This document shows positions 25,092 to 33,774 of a stretch of DNA of 64,000 nt, piece after piece. The stretch is from Bacteroidota bacterium (GTDB lineage Bacteria; Bacteroidota; Bacteroidia; Bacteroidales; Prolixibacteraceae). The first letter of the stretch is position 1, and every line of letters starts with the position of its first letter. The translations under genes and the position numbers were made by a program. Where the stretch lies: positions 1 to 64,000 of the forward strand of contig JAEYXH010000010.1 of the NCBI GenBank assembly GCA_023428545.1. Reading direction: 5' to 3'. The notes beneath the pieces were generated by a model. It was not told where the DNA came from. It made no database searches and worked only from the letters and a program-made list of their open reading frames with translations.

Positions 25092-26171
25092 ATGATATCA
25101 CGTTTACTGTTTCTCATTTTGACCCTGAACATGCAATACATTCAGACATCGGCACAGGATCCTGCGTCGGACCAGGTAAAGCAAATGCTAAACAAGCAGC
25201 AGGAAAGCCTTAACCACAGGATAGACCAGTTACAAAAACTGGCAGACGACATCTTGTGGTTTGAGCGCACCGGCGATGTGGCCCTTGTCGACAAACTTTA
25301 CATATACGGTCCACCTAAATGGAAGGAAAACAATCCGACCGCTATGGGAGCCGGAAGCCCAGTGAAATTTTGGACCTATGCATTTTTTCCGAAATCACTC
25401 GATCCAACCCGGAAATACCCTTTAATATTACTGCCCCATGGAGGTGTTCATGCCGATTTCACAACCTATTATACACATATTATCAGGGAACTTGTCAGCC
25501 AGGGTTACGTGGTGGCAGCTCCTGAATATAGGGGCAGTACAGGATATGGCCGGTCCCATTATGAGAAAATTGATTATGGCGGCCTTGAGAACGAAGATGT
25601 ATACTTTACAAGAAATTACATGATCGAAAATTATGATTTTATCGATAAAAACAGGATTGGCATTATCGGCTGGAGCCATGGTGGATTGATTACCCTTATG
25701 AACATCTTTGATCATCCTGATGAATACCAGGTAGCCTTTGCAGGAGTTCCGGTCAGTGACCTGATTGCAAGGATGGGATATTATGATGAGGGATACCGTA
25801 ATTTGTTCGAGGCAGATTATCACATCGGACAGAGCGCCCATGATAACGTGGCTGAATACCGAAGGAGATCTCCGGCATGGAATACCCATAAATATAAGGA
25901 TACACCTTTGCTTATCCATACAAACACCAATGATGATGACGTGAATGTCCTGGAGGTGGAACATCTAATAAAATCGCTCAAAGCAGAAGGGAAGAAGTTT
26001 GATTATGTCATATTTGAAGATATACCCGGGGGTCACTCATTCGACCGAATGGATACAAAAATTGCCAAGGAGATAAGGGTAAGCATATATAAACACCTTG
26101 CAAAGTATCTCAAGCCAGACCATCCTATCGATACACTTCAAAAACTGCAGATTGCAGGCTATCGGTTTTAA
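25092..26171 (+). CDS. Secreted S9-type prolyl-oligopeptidase-like alpha/beta hydrolase
   Basis: A 359-residue protein from the chosen Met (MISRLLFLIL), which opens a signal peptide ending TSAQD; the frame extends 9 codons further upstream. The alpha/beta hydrolase core has LLPHGGVHADF (oxyanion region), the nucleophile elbow GWSHGG with Ser195, the Asp region NTNDDDVNV and His in GGHSFDR. The missing beta-propeller and size suggest a peptidase S9-like or esterase member rather than full prolyl oligopeptidase. It acts outside the cytoplasm. It is monocistronic, and a 375-base gap follows. Confidence 0.85.
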   Translation: MISRLLFLILTLNMQYIQTSAQDPASDQVKQMLNKQQESLNHRIDQLQKLADDILWFERTGDVALVDKLYIYGPPKWKENNPTAMGAGSPVKFWTYAFFPKSLDPTRKYPLILLPHGGVHADFTTYYTHIIRELVSQGYVVAAPEYRGSTGYGRSHYEKIDYGGLENEDVYFTRNYMIENYDFIDKNRIGIIGWSHGGLITLMNIFDHPDEYQVAFAGVPVSDLIARMGYYDEGYRNLFEADYHIGQSAHDNVAEYRRRSPAWNTHKYKDTPLLIHTNTNDDDVNVLEVEHLIKSLKAEGKKFDYVIFEDIPGGHSFDRMDTKIAKEIRVSIYKHLAKYLKPDHPIDTLQKLQIAGYRF

Positions 26172-26291
26172 TCAACATAAAATCAGCACTGAATGGGTCA
26201 CCTATATGAAAAACGTCTGTTCAATCCAAACTAAATTTTATCATTACCTGACATGATTTAGACATTTTACGCAACGGCATTTTCAATGAAA

Positions 26292-26431
26292 TTCCCATTT
26301 TGAATCACTATTCCCATTATTGGATTATACTAATATATTCCAAGTTATGTAAAAATCATTTATATGTCTGTATATCAACTTATTAATTAATTTATCGAAA
26401 AAAGTTCCATATTTGTATCCCATATTGGGAA
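26292..26431. repeat. Cluster of four related TTCC(C)AT-n-TTG motifs, one palindromic
   Basis: The copies are TTCCCATTTTGAA (26292-26304), TTCCCATTATTGGA (26311-26324), TTCCATATTTG (26405-26415) and ATCCCATATTGGGAA (26417-26431), the last being a dyad of TCCCA and TGGGA around TAT. They lie 77-216 bases upstream of the promoter -7 element and could be operator sites, possibly for the downstream regulator itself. Confidence 0.45.
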
Positions 26432-26484
26432 TATATTTCTATTTTTGAATAACCGAACACAGCGATTTTTCAAAATGAAAATAT

Positions 26485-26515
26485 TTTGACAATAAATTTC
26501 AATCGTGTAATTTTG
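26485..26515 (+). promoter_or_regulatory. Canonical Bacteroidota promoter of the sigma-54 regulator
   Basis: TTTG (26485-26488), a 19-base spacer, then TAATTTTG (26508-26515): an exact match to the primary sigma factor consensus. The ATG follows 31 bases later. Confidence 0.8.
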
Positions 26516-26546
26516 GGAAAGACGCTAATAACAAAAATACAGAAGT

Positions 26547-27905
26547 ATGAATTCCCTGAATGGTAAACCCGCCTACAGGATCTTCATTGTTGAGGACAAT
26601 GACTTGTATGCCAAAGTCTTAAAAAGACAACTCGAGAATGACAACTATGAGGTTTATGTCTATTACAATGGCCGTGACTGCCTTAGTAATCTGGACAAAC
26701 AACCTGATCTGATTACCCTTGATTATACTTTGCCAGATATGAATGGAGATGCCATTCTGTCTGAAATCAAGAAACAGCTGCCCAAAGTACATGTTATAAT
26801 CATATCAGGGCAGAATGACATCAATACTGCAGTCGGATTGCTCAAGAATGGGGCATACGATTACATAACCAAGGGACCGGACACCAGGGAAAAACTTGGC
26901 AATACCATCCGGAATATCTATCAAACCGATCAGCTTCGAATTGAGAATGAAGTTTTAAAAGAGGCTGTCAGGGAGAAATATGATTTCCGCAAACTGATTA
27001 AAGGAAACAGCCGAGAGATTGAAGCCATCTTTTCCCTTATGGAGAAGGCTGTCAACACCAATATCTCGGTTTCCGTAACAGGAGAAACCGGCACGGGTAA
27101 AGAACTGGTCGCCAAGGGCATTCATTATAATTCAAAGCGCAAGAATAAGCCATTTATTGCCGTGAATATTTCTGCCATCCCTGAAGGGTTGATTGAAAGT
27201 GAACTTTTCGGTCATGAGAAAGGGGCATTTACGGGAGCCGATTCCAGAAAAATCGGGAAGTTTGAACAGGCAAATGGAGGCACCTTATTCCTCGATGAAA
27301 TTGCTGACCTGGATATCCATATCCAGACAAAACTTCTCCGCGTAATCCAGGAAAGGGAACTAACCCGATTGGGGGGAAGCCAGAACATCCCTCTTGATGT
27401 TCGAATTGTAACCGCTACCCATAAGGACATGCAACTGCTTGTTTCCGAGGGAACATTCAGGCAGGACCTCTTTTACAGGCTACTCGGTTTACCTATCGCA
27501 CTTCCTCCCCTTAGGGACAGAGGACATGACATCATCCTTCTGGGCAAGTTCTTCATTGATGAATTCTGTGAAGAGAATAACCTTCAGAAGAAGAGTATTT
27601 CACCCGAAGGCCGCAGTGCCCTTCTCTCCTATCCCTTTCCCGGCAACATCAGGGAGCTGAAGGCCGTGGTCGAACTGGCCTGTGTCATGTGTCCCGGTGA
27701 CACAATCGAACCCGAGCACCTGAATCTTATCGGAAAGGAAAATGTCAACCACCTGCTCGCTGCCGAAAAAACCCTGGACGAATACACCGAGGATATCATC
27801 AATCACTTCCTCGTGAAATATAATCACAACGTAAAAATGGTTGCAAGCAAACTGAATATTGGTAAATCAACCATTTACAGGATGCTTCAGAATACACAGA
27901 ATTGA
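26547..27905 (+). CDS. Sigma-54-dependent response regulator (NtrC/AtoC class)
   Basis: A 452-residue regulator. The receiver domain (about 10-125) has acidic residues in IVEDND, phospho-acceptor Asp59 in TLDYTLPD and the conserved Lys in YDYITKG. The AAA+ domain has Walker A TGETGTGKE, the sigma-54-contacting loop GAFTGAD and LFLDEIADL. A Fis-type helix-turn-helix ends the protein (VKMVASKLNIGKSTIYRML). It activates sigma-54 promoters when phosphorylated. No histidine kinase is adjacent, so it is an orphan. Its own promoter is of the housekeeping type; the motif cluster upstream may be for autoregulation. Confidence 0.95.
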   Translation: MNSLNGKPAYRIFIVEDNDLYAKVLKRQLENDNYEVYVYYNGRDCLSNLDKQPDLITLDYTLPDMNGDAILSEIKKQLPKVHVIIISGQNDINTAVGLLKNGAYDYITKGPDTREKLGNTIRNIYQTDQLRIENEVLKEAVREKYDFRKLIKGNSREIEAIFSLMEKAVNTNISVSVTGETGTGKELVAKGIHYNSKRKNKPFIAVNISAIPEGLIESELFGHEKGAFTGADSRKIGKFEQANGGTLFLDEIADLDIHIQTKLLRVIQERELTRLGGSQNIPLDVRIVTATHKDMQLLVSEGTFRQDLFYRLLGLPIALPPLRDRGHDIILLGKFFIDEFCEENNLQKKSISPEGRSALLSYPFPGNIRELKAVVELACVMCPGDTIEPEHLNLIGKENVNHLLAAEKTLDEYTEDIINHFLVKYNHNVKMVASKLNIGKSTIYRMLQNTQN

Positions 27906-27926
27906 TTCCAGATTTAAAATATGTAT

Positions 27927-27957
27927 AAAGGGCGGTTATAATGACCGCCCTTTTATA
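27927..27957. terminator. Terminator between convergent regulator and fabD
   Basis: A perfect 10-base-pair stem AAAGGGCGGT/ACCGCCCTTT with a 7-base loop, followed by T-rich sequence, 22 bases after the regulator stop. The T tract is better on the plus strand. Confidence 0.88.
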
Positions 27958-27987
27958 TTTATTTCTATGAATATATTGCTCAAATGA

Positions 27988-28878
27988 TCATGAGACCTGG
28001 AAAGCGTCAATACCTGACACAATGGTATCTTTGGAAATCTTTTTTACCAATCCCTGCAGCACTTTTCCCGGACCAATTTCGGTAAATTCCACTGCACCAT
28101 CGGAAACCATGTTCTCCACAGTTTGGGTCCACCTGACCGGCGCAGTCAGTTGTGCGACCAGATTCTGCCTTATCACTTCAGGATCCGAAACAGGCAATGC
28201 ATTCACGTTTTGGTAAATCGGGCACAAGGGGGCATGAAATGGAGTATTCATGATAGCTGTGGCCAGCTCTTCCCTGGCAGGCTCCATCAGGGGTGAATGA
28301 AATGCCCCTCCAACAACAAGTTTCAATGCCCGTTTTGCCCCTCTTGCCGACAACATTTCGCATGCCTTGTCAATTCCGGCGACAGATCCTGATATGACCA
28401 ATTGGCCCGGACAGTTATAATTGGCTGGAACAACCACTTCCGCAATCGAGGAACACACCTCCTCCACTACAGCATCCTCTAACCCAACAATGGCAGCCAT
28501 GGTGGATGGTTCAGCCTCACATGCTTTTTGCATGGCCAACGCACGCTGAAATACCAGCATCAGACCATCCTCAAATGTCAAAACACCATTCGCCACAAGA
28601 GCCGAAAACTCTCCAAGGGAATGCCCTGCCACCATATCGGGACTGAAATTTTGCATCGTCTTGGTCAACAGCACTGAATGCAGGAAAATGGCAGGTTGTG
28701 TAACTTTAGTCTGTTTGAGATCATCAACAGTCCCATTAAACATGATGTCAGAAATGCGATATCCTAAAAGATTATTTGCCGTTTCAAACAGTTGGCGCGC
28801 TATGTCAGAATTCTCATAAAGATCTTTACCCATTCCGGGGAATTGGGCCCCTTGACCGGGAAATACGTATGCCTTCAT
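27988..28878 (-). CDS. fabD: Malonyl-CoA:ACP transacylase
   Basis: A 296-residue FabD from the chosen Met (MKAYVFPGQGAQFPGMG), the standard family start; the frame extends 15 codons upstream, but that extension begins at the predicted transcription start. The nucleophile is Ser87 in GHSLGEFSAL and the catalytic His is in GGAFHSPLM. It moves malonyl groups from CoA to acyl carrier protein for fatty-acid synthesis. Unlike many bacteria, no other fab gene is adjacent. A TATATTTG element is at 28929-28936. Confidence 0.96.
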   Translation of the reverse strand: MKAYVFPGQGAQFPGMGKDLYENSDIARQLFETANNLLGYRISDIMFNGTVDDLKQTKVTQPAIFLHSVLLTKTMQNFSPDMVAGHSLGEFSALVANGVLTFEDGLMLVFQRALAMQKACEAEPSTMAAIVGLEDAVVEEVCSSIAEVVVPANYNCPGQLVISGSVAGIDKACEMLSARGAKRALKLVVGGAFHSPLMEPAREELATAIMNTPFHAPLCPIYQNVNALPVSDPEVIRQNLVAQLTAPVRWTQTVENMVSDGAVEFTEIGPGKVLQGLVKKISKDTIVSGIDAFQVS

Positions 28879-28928
28879 ATAATTTTCAATTTTATACCGG
28901 AAAACGACCGGATTGTTATACAACGTCG

Positions 28929-28936
28929 CAAATATA
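28929..28936 (-). promoter_or_regulatory. -7 element TATATTTG for fabD
   Basis: Exact TAnnTTTG match on the minus strand, about 50 bases before the FabD ATG at 28878. Confidence 0.5.
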
Positions 28937-29104
28937 ATAGTTAAATGGTTGATGGGAACTTACAATATAATGTCACGAAGCAGTCTTAAAACTTAGGTTG
29001 AATACCGGATATATTCTTCAACCCAACCATCCAAAAATTCAAAAAGAATCTGCCATTTTACTTTTTACAGATTGTAAATTGAAGATGAAAATCCAACATT
29101 GACT

Positions 29105-29135
29105 TTTAGTGCATTGGGGAATTCGATTATCTTTG
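29105..29135 (+). promoter_or_regulatory. Promoter of the GH92 gene
   Basis: TTTA (29105-29108), a 19-base spacer, and TATCTTTG (29128-29135). The chosen ATG is at 29160, about 18 bases after the expected start site; this also argues against the upstream ATG at 29109, which would lie within the promoter. Confidence 0.65.
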
Positions 29136-29159
29136 CTTTCCGTGACTAAACTAAATGAT

Positions 29160-31397
29160 ATGAATCTGAAACAGACCTGTATCCTATTTCTTATTGGAAT
29201 AATGTTTTCATGTAATACTCCCGAACAGCAACTTAAGTTACCTCATGTTTATACAATGATCGGCACAGCCACTGGCGTTACGGATATAACGTCACTTCAG
29301 CCCGGAAACATGGAAAGTTTTGGACAGACGATCCCGGCCATAACGGCACCATTCGCCATGACCCAATGGACGCCTCAAACCACCCTGGGAGAACATAAAT
29401 GCAACGCTCCTTTCTATTTCGGACAGGGAATCCTGAATGGTTTCAGGGCTACGCATTGGACCAGTGGTTCATGCGTAAAAGACTATGGCAGTTTTACATT
29501 AATGCCCATTTCCGGGGATGCAACTCATCTGCCGCAAGCCAGAAGAGCCTCTTTACTGATTGACAGCGAAAGCCTTACTCCAGCATATGGTGCCTTTCAT
29601 TTGATGGAATATGAAGTAATCACAGAAATTACTGCGACCAAAAGAAGCGGCATATTCAAACTTTCCTGGGCAAACCCCACAAATCCATCAGTTGTTTTTG
29701 ACATTAACAATAATGAAGGCAAAGGATTTATTGGCTTTGATCCTGAATCAAAGGAAATCATAGCAGAAAATCCGGTGACAAGGCTCTATAACGGAAATGG
29801 CCAGTCAGCCGGGTTTAGTGGGTTCATGGTTGCTCAATTTGATTGCGAAATCAGCGGTTTTACGCCCTACAGCGACTACCAGCTATTTAGCGATTCGCTT
29901 CAACTTTCCAACATGCCCAGAATGGGTGCAAAGGTATCTATAAAGCCTGGAGCCAATAATATCGTACATATCAAGATTGGAACTTCTTTCACAAGCATAG
30001 AAAATGCACGAGAAAACCTGGAAGCTGAAATCCCCGGCTGGGATTTTTATGAAATTAAATCAGATCTGGAATCGGCTTGGGAAAACTTGTTAAGCACCAT
30101 TTCTGTCGAAGGAGGCACTCCCGAAAAAACCAAAGAGTTTTATACCGCCATTTACCACAGCTGCCTGCATCCACGGCTCTACAGTGATGTAGATGGCTCC
30201 TACCCTGGGTTTGGAGAGGATTCATCTATTTATGTGGCTGAAGGCTTTGACTATTATTGTGACTTCTCCGCCTGGGATACCTACCGGGCCCAAATGCCTT
30301 TGTTAAGCCTGATCGCACCAAAAGAATACCGCGATATGATGACATCATTGATTAATAAAGCGGAACAGGGAGGCTGGCTGCCAACCTTCCCCATGTGGAA
30401 CAGTTATACTTCGGCCATGATTGGTGATCATGCCGGAGCCATACTTGGGGATGCCATCATGAAAGGATTTAAAATTGACGAAACGGCTGCCTGGACTTAC
30501 ATGAGAAAAAACGCCTTTGAAATCCCGTCGGATTATGACGAGTATGCAGATGGCAAAGGCAGAAGAGCATTAAGAACCTACCTTGAATATGGATATATTC
30601 CCCTTGAAGACGAAGTTCTTGAGGCATTTCACACACACGAGCAGGTATCGAGAACCCTTGAGTATTCTTATAACGACTGGGTTCTTTCCCAGGTTGCCCT
30701 AAAACTGGGCCATGAGAATGACTTTGAGGAATTGTCCTATCGGGCTCAGAACTATAAAAACGTTTTTGATCCCGATAAGGGTTGGGTTTGTGGCCGATAT
30801 ACCGATGGCACATTTACCGAGGATTTTGAAGCTGACAAGCAGATGTATTATATCACGGAGGGAACACCAAAGCATTATACCTGGTATGTTCCGCATGATC
30901 CTTCAGGATTGATGGAACTCATGGGTGGCAAGGAGTCATACCTGAACCAGCTGCAGCAATTTATTGACAACAAGGAGTATTGGCATGGCAATGAACCGAG
31001 TCATCATATACCTTATATGTTTAATTTTGCTGATCGTTGGGACCTGACACAGAAAACCGTAAAGAACATTCTTGATACTGAATACGAGGACAACGCAGGG
31101 GGATTGCCTGGAAATGATGATGCCGGACAGCTTTCGGCCTGGTATGTTTTCTCTTCGATGGGATTTTATCCTGTTTCTCCCGGAAGCAATGAATACCAAC
31201 TATCCTCCCCTGTTTTCAGCAAAGTGACACTAAACCTTGACAAGGATTATTATAAAGGCAAAACCTTTACATTGGCTGCTGATGAAACTTCCGTCACTGG
31301 AATTTATTCAAATGTAAAACTGAATGGAAAGGATTCGGGAACAACCCTAAAACACGAAGATCTTATGAAAGGAGGCAACCTATCGTTTCACAAATAA
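29160..31397 (+). CDS. GH92 family alpha-mannosidase-like lipoprotein
   Basis: A 745-residue GH92 protein; the start at MNLKQTCILF gives a lipoprotein signal with Cys18 (IMFSC). The C-terminal (alpha/alpha)6 domain carries GNDDAGQLSAWYVFSSMGFYPVSPG, whose Asp pair is the catalytic base site, plus DTYRAQMPLLSL and GGWLPTFPMWNSYTSAMIGDH. The N-terminal beta-sandwich motif is divergent (FAMTQWTPQT instead of the commoner MVQLSPDT). GH92 enzymes are calcium-dependent exo-alpha-mannosidases acting on N-glycan or yeast-mannan type chains. There is no SusCD or other glycosidase next to it. A long hairpin follows the stop. Confidence 0.9.
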   Translation: MNLKQTCILFLIGIMFSCNTPEQQLKLPHVYTMIGTATGVTDITSLQPGNMESFGQTIPAITAPFAMTQWTPQTTLGEHKCNAPFYFGQGILNGFRATHWTSGSCVKDYGSFTLMPISGDATHLPQARRASLLIDSESLTPAYGAFHLMEYEVITEITATKRSGIFKLSWANPTNPSVVFDINNNEGKGFIGFDPESKEIIAENPVTRLYNGNGQSAGFSGFMVAQFDCEISGFTPYSDYQLFSDSLQLSNMPRMGAKVSIKPGANNIVHIKIGTSFTSIENARENLEAEIPGWDFYEIKSDLESAWENLLSTISVEGGTPEKTKEFYTAIYHSCLHPRLYSDVDGSYPGFGEDSSIYVAEGFDYYCDFSAWDTYRAQMPLLSLIAPKEYRDMMTSLINKAEQGGWLPTFPMWNSYTSAMIGDHAGAILGDAIMKGFKIDETAAWTYMRKNAFEIPSDYDEYADGKGRRALRTYLEYGYIPLEDEVLEAFHTHEQVSRTLEYSYNDWVLSQVALKLGHENDFEELSYRAQNYKNVFDPDKGWVCGRYTDGTFTEDFEADKQMYYITEGTPKHYTWYVPHDPSGLMELMGGKESYLNQLQQFIDNKEYWHGNEPSHHIPYMFNFADRWDLTQKTVKNILDTEYEDNAGGLPGNDDAGQLSAWYVFSSMGFYPVSPGSNEYQLSSPVFSKVTLNLDKDYYKGKTFTLAADETSVTGIYSNVKLNGKDSGTTLKHEDLMKGGNLSFHK

Positions 31398-31410
31398 TTG
31401 TAACAAAATA

Positions 31411-31461
31411 AAAAATCATCTGATCTAAAAGTTTATTTCATAGATCAGATGATTTTTCAAA
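31411..31461. terminator. Bidirectional terminator between GH92 and FKBP genes
   Basis: A perfect 17-base-pair inverted repeat (31411-31427 with 31441-31457) around a 13-base loop, with A and T tracts at the ends. It serves both convergent genes. Confidence 0.9.
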
Positions 31462-31471
31462 AAGTCCTTTC

Positions 31472-31993
31472 CTAATTGGAATCCGAGGCTCTGTAAACCT
31501 TATGGATCCTGACTTCAAACAACATGGTTGAAAAGGCAGGAATATATCCGGACCCATTTTGGCCATAAGCAATTTCAGATGGAACAATCAGATGTGCGAC
31601 AGTACCCAGCTTCATCATTTGGACGGCTTCATTCAATCCATCAATCACTCCCGCCTGTGCTCCCACCGGCACAACCGAAAAGCGCAGTGGGTCATAATAA
31701 TGTCCTTCCTCTGAGATGTTGAAATCCACCAAGGTACTATCGATCAGCCACGTACGATACAAAACATCCACCTGGTCACCCACTTTGATGGAATCACCTG
31801 TACCTGCCACTTTTTCGATATAGTACAACCCTGTTTTAGTGGGCTTAACTGTGATATTGTTCTTTTGGATAAATTGATCAAGCAATTCAAGCTCCTTTTC
31901 CCTAAGTTTACCCAGGTCATTATCATCACATGCGTAAAACAATCCGGAAACGATGACTGCTGCAATAAATCCTGTTATTAATCTTATCCTCAT
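31472..31993 (-). CDS. FKBP-type peptidyl-prolyl isomerase lipoprotein (downstream copy)
   Basis: A 173-residue lipoprotein (signal ending FYAC, Cys22) with an FKBP domain of about 110 residues. Family blocks include KVGDQVDVLYRTWLID, DGLNEAVQMMKLG, and HLIVPSEIAYGQNGSGYIPAF. It would assist folding of envelope proteins. The canonical FDSS segment is altered to LVDFN, so isomerase activity may differ. It lies 103 bases downstream of a second FKBP gene and the NrnA-type gene; lipoprotein FKBPs in this setting include GldI of gliding bacteria, but assignment to GldI is inference. Confidence 0.88.
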   Translation of the reverse strand: MRIRLITGFIAAVIVSGLFYACDDNDLGKLREKELELLDQFIQKNNITVKPTKTGLYYIEKVAGTGDSIKVGDQVDVLYRTWLIDSTLVDFNISEEGHYYDPLRFSVVPVGAQAGVIDGLNEAVQMMKLGTVAHLIVPSEIAYGQNGSGYIPAFSTMLFEVRIHKVYRASDSN

Positions 31994-32096
31994 ACTTATT
32001 TTTCCGTATTTATTGATTGATTTCTTTTAAACGTACCCCATATATCCATATTGTCTGTTTCATTTAGTTAAAGAAAAATGGAAATAAATCCTATGG

Positions 32097-32615
32097 TCAT
32101 TGAACAGAGTTTGGTTTTATATCTTTCATTTTCATCGAAAACACGATTGTACTAAAAGGAGGTATCACACCTGGCACACCTTCGGCACCATATGCCAGAT
32201 CAGAGGGTATGATGCATTCCACTTTTCTTCCCTTATTCATATGCACCATCATATCATCCCAACCTTCGATCATATCAACACCTTTATAGACAAAAGTATA
32301 CAGTGAATCCTGTGAATGCCAAACCGATGCATCAAAAACTTCACCGGTGATCAAAAAGCCATAATAAATCACTGACAATGTATCTCCAGCCTTGGGCATA
32401 GCTCCCTGTCCCGCCTGAACAGGAACATAATACACCCCAGCGGCGGTCGTATCCACGTTATGTCCTTTACTGACTAACCGTGCCAGGTATTCTGACAGAA
32501 GACCCTGTTCCCTTTCCGGGGTATAGTCAATGGTTTCGTCCTTAAGACATGCCGTGGCCACAAAAAACAACAATCCAAAATATAAACCTAAACGAATCAA
32601 TTTGTAATTTTTCAT
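32097..32615 (-). CDS. FKBP-type peptidyl-prolyl isomerase lipoprotein (upstream copy)
   Basis: A 172-residue lipoprotein with lipobox VATAC (Cys23) and an FKBP domain. It keeps more of the family pattern than its neighbour: LSVIYYGFLITGEVFDASVW, IEGWDDMMVHMNKG, IIPSDLAYGAEGVPGVIPPFSTIVF. Probable role: proline isomerisation during folding of secreted proteins. It starts 12 bases after the nrnA-like stop, so it is cotranscribed. The two FKBPs look like an old tandem duplication, since overall layout matches but many residues differ. Confidence 0.9.
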   Translation of the reverse strand: MKNYKLIRLGLYFGLLFFVATACLKDETIDYTPEREQGLLSEYLARLVSKGHNVDTTAAGVYYVPVQAGQGAMPKAGDTLSVIYYGFLITGEVFDASVWHSQDSLYTFVYKGVDMIEGWDDMMVHMNKGRKVECIIPSDLAYGAEGVPGVIPPFSTIVFSMKMKDIKPNSVQ

Positions 32616-32627
32616 AATCTACCTTAA

Positions 32628-33659
32628 TTAATCTGCATTATTGAGAAGATGAAGATAGTCGGGCAAAAGTTGCGTAAACTTGTCTAAAGTTTCCTGAAGT
32701 GAAAGTTTGATCTCCCCCCCGGCAGCATTCAGGTGTCCTCCCCCATTAAAGTGGTCAGATGAAAACGCATTAGCGGGGAAATTCCCCTTTGACCGAAAGG
32801 AAACCTTGACAAAACCATCCTTTTCAATGAACAATGCACTAAACACAATATGGTTGATAGAAAGCGGAATATTCACGAATCCTTCCGTATCGCCCGGCAC
32901 AAAATTATACTTTTTCAGCTCATCACGACTTAAACTGATATAACCTGTTCTGTATTCAGGCATTACCACCATTTTCTCGTGAAGACAATACCCCATTAAA
33001 CGGAGCCTGTCGGCTGAAAAATTGTGGTACACACGGCCATGTATCGATTCCGTATCGATCCCATAGGTCATCAAGGCTGAAAGTACCTTATAGAGATTGG
33101 GGCGTGACGTATTATGGCTGAACGAACCAGTATCCGTCATGATTCCTGTATACAGCGCTTCCGCTGCTTCATGGTTCATAAACCGTTCAAGCCCAAGTGA
33201 AACCACAAAATCATACACTAATTCGGCTGAGGAACTATACTCAGGCTCCGAAACAGTATAGTGACAAAATGCAGTTGGATAAGGATGGTGGTCAACCATG
33301 ATCTTTGTACCGCCAAAACCTGCGATGGCACTCTCCATTTCGTCAGTTCGGCCGATATCATTGAAATCGACACAAAACATGATGTCGCACCTCTGCAAAT
33401 AATTGAGAGACGTTTTCCTCATCTTCTGATAATTAAAAATCTCCACATCACCGTTCAGCCACGACAAAAATCCCGGATAATCATTGGGTGAAATTATCCT
33501 GACTTCATGTCCTGCATTCTTCAAGACAACGGCAAGACCGTAGGCTGAACCGATGGCATCACCATCTGGATTTGAATGTGGGACAATAACGATAGGAGAT
33601 GAATTTCGGGCAAGCAAATCAGAAATTGCCCCAATTATTTCATTATCAGTATTTTTCAA
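32628..33659 (-). CDS. DHH-DHHA1 phosphoesterase (NrnA-like)
   Basis: A 343-residue DHH phosphoesterase, the NrnA type that degrades short oligoribonucleotides and pAp. Motifs are VPHSNPDGDAIGSA, CVDFNDIGR, the namesake MVDHHPYP and the C-terminal DHHA1 GGGHLNAAGG. I set the start at a TTG codon (33659): it follows AAAGGAAAGG by about 6 bases and lies 23 bases downstream of a TATCTTTG -7 element. The longer ATG-started frame (from 33791) would run through that promoter and into ndk. Its length then fits the family. Confidence 0.88.
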   Translation of the reverse strand: MKNTDNEIIGAISDLLARNSSPIVIVPHSNPDGDAIGSAYGLAVVLKNAGHEVRIISPNDYPGFLSWLNGDVEIFNYQKMRKTSLNYLQRCDIMFCVDFNDIGRTDEMESAIAGFGGTKIMVDHHPYPTAFCHYTVSEPEYSSSAELVYDFVVSLGLERFMNHEAAEALYTGIMTDTGSFSHNTSRPNLYKVLSALMTYGIDTESIHGRVYHNFSADRLRLMGYCLHEKMVVMPEYRTGYISLSRDELKKYNFVPGDTEGFVNIPLSINHIVFSALFIEKDGFVKVSFRSKGNFPANAFSSDHFNGGGHLNAAGGEIKLSLQETLDKFTQLLPDYLHLLNNAD

Positions 33660-33681
33660 AAGCCTTTCCTTTTTTGAGTTG

Positions 33682-33689
33682 CAAAGATA
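33682..33689 (-). promoter_or_regulatory. -7 element TATCTTTG for the nrnA-FKBP operon
   Basis: Exact TAnnTTTG on the minus strand. A transcript from about 33675 contains an AAAGGAAAGG purine stretch and then TTG at 33659, which decides the start of the DHH gene. Confidence 0.65.
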
Positions 33690-33774
33690 AGAATTCTGCC
33701 CCACCGGCATAATAACCCACGGGTTAATTTTTGTTATCTTGCGGGCAGCAATAACAACTAAAAATGTCCGCAAA

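Larger units (their letters stand above)
26172..26546. other. AT-rich regulatory gap before the sigma-54 regulator
   Basis: The 375-base gap between the S9-type hydrolase and the response regulator has no convincing coding frame. It holds four related CCCAT/CCAT-type motifs (26292-26431) and a canonical Bacteroidota promoter (26485-26515). Confidence 0.7.

Noticed and set aside
25428..25964. Minus-strand frame of 178 codons inside the S9-type hydrolase gene
   Set aside because: Antisense shadow of a hydrolase with an intact catalytic triad.
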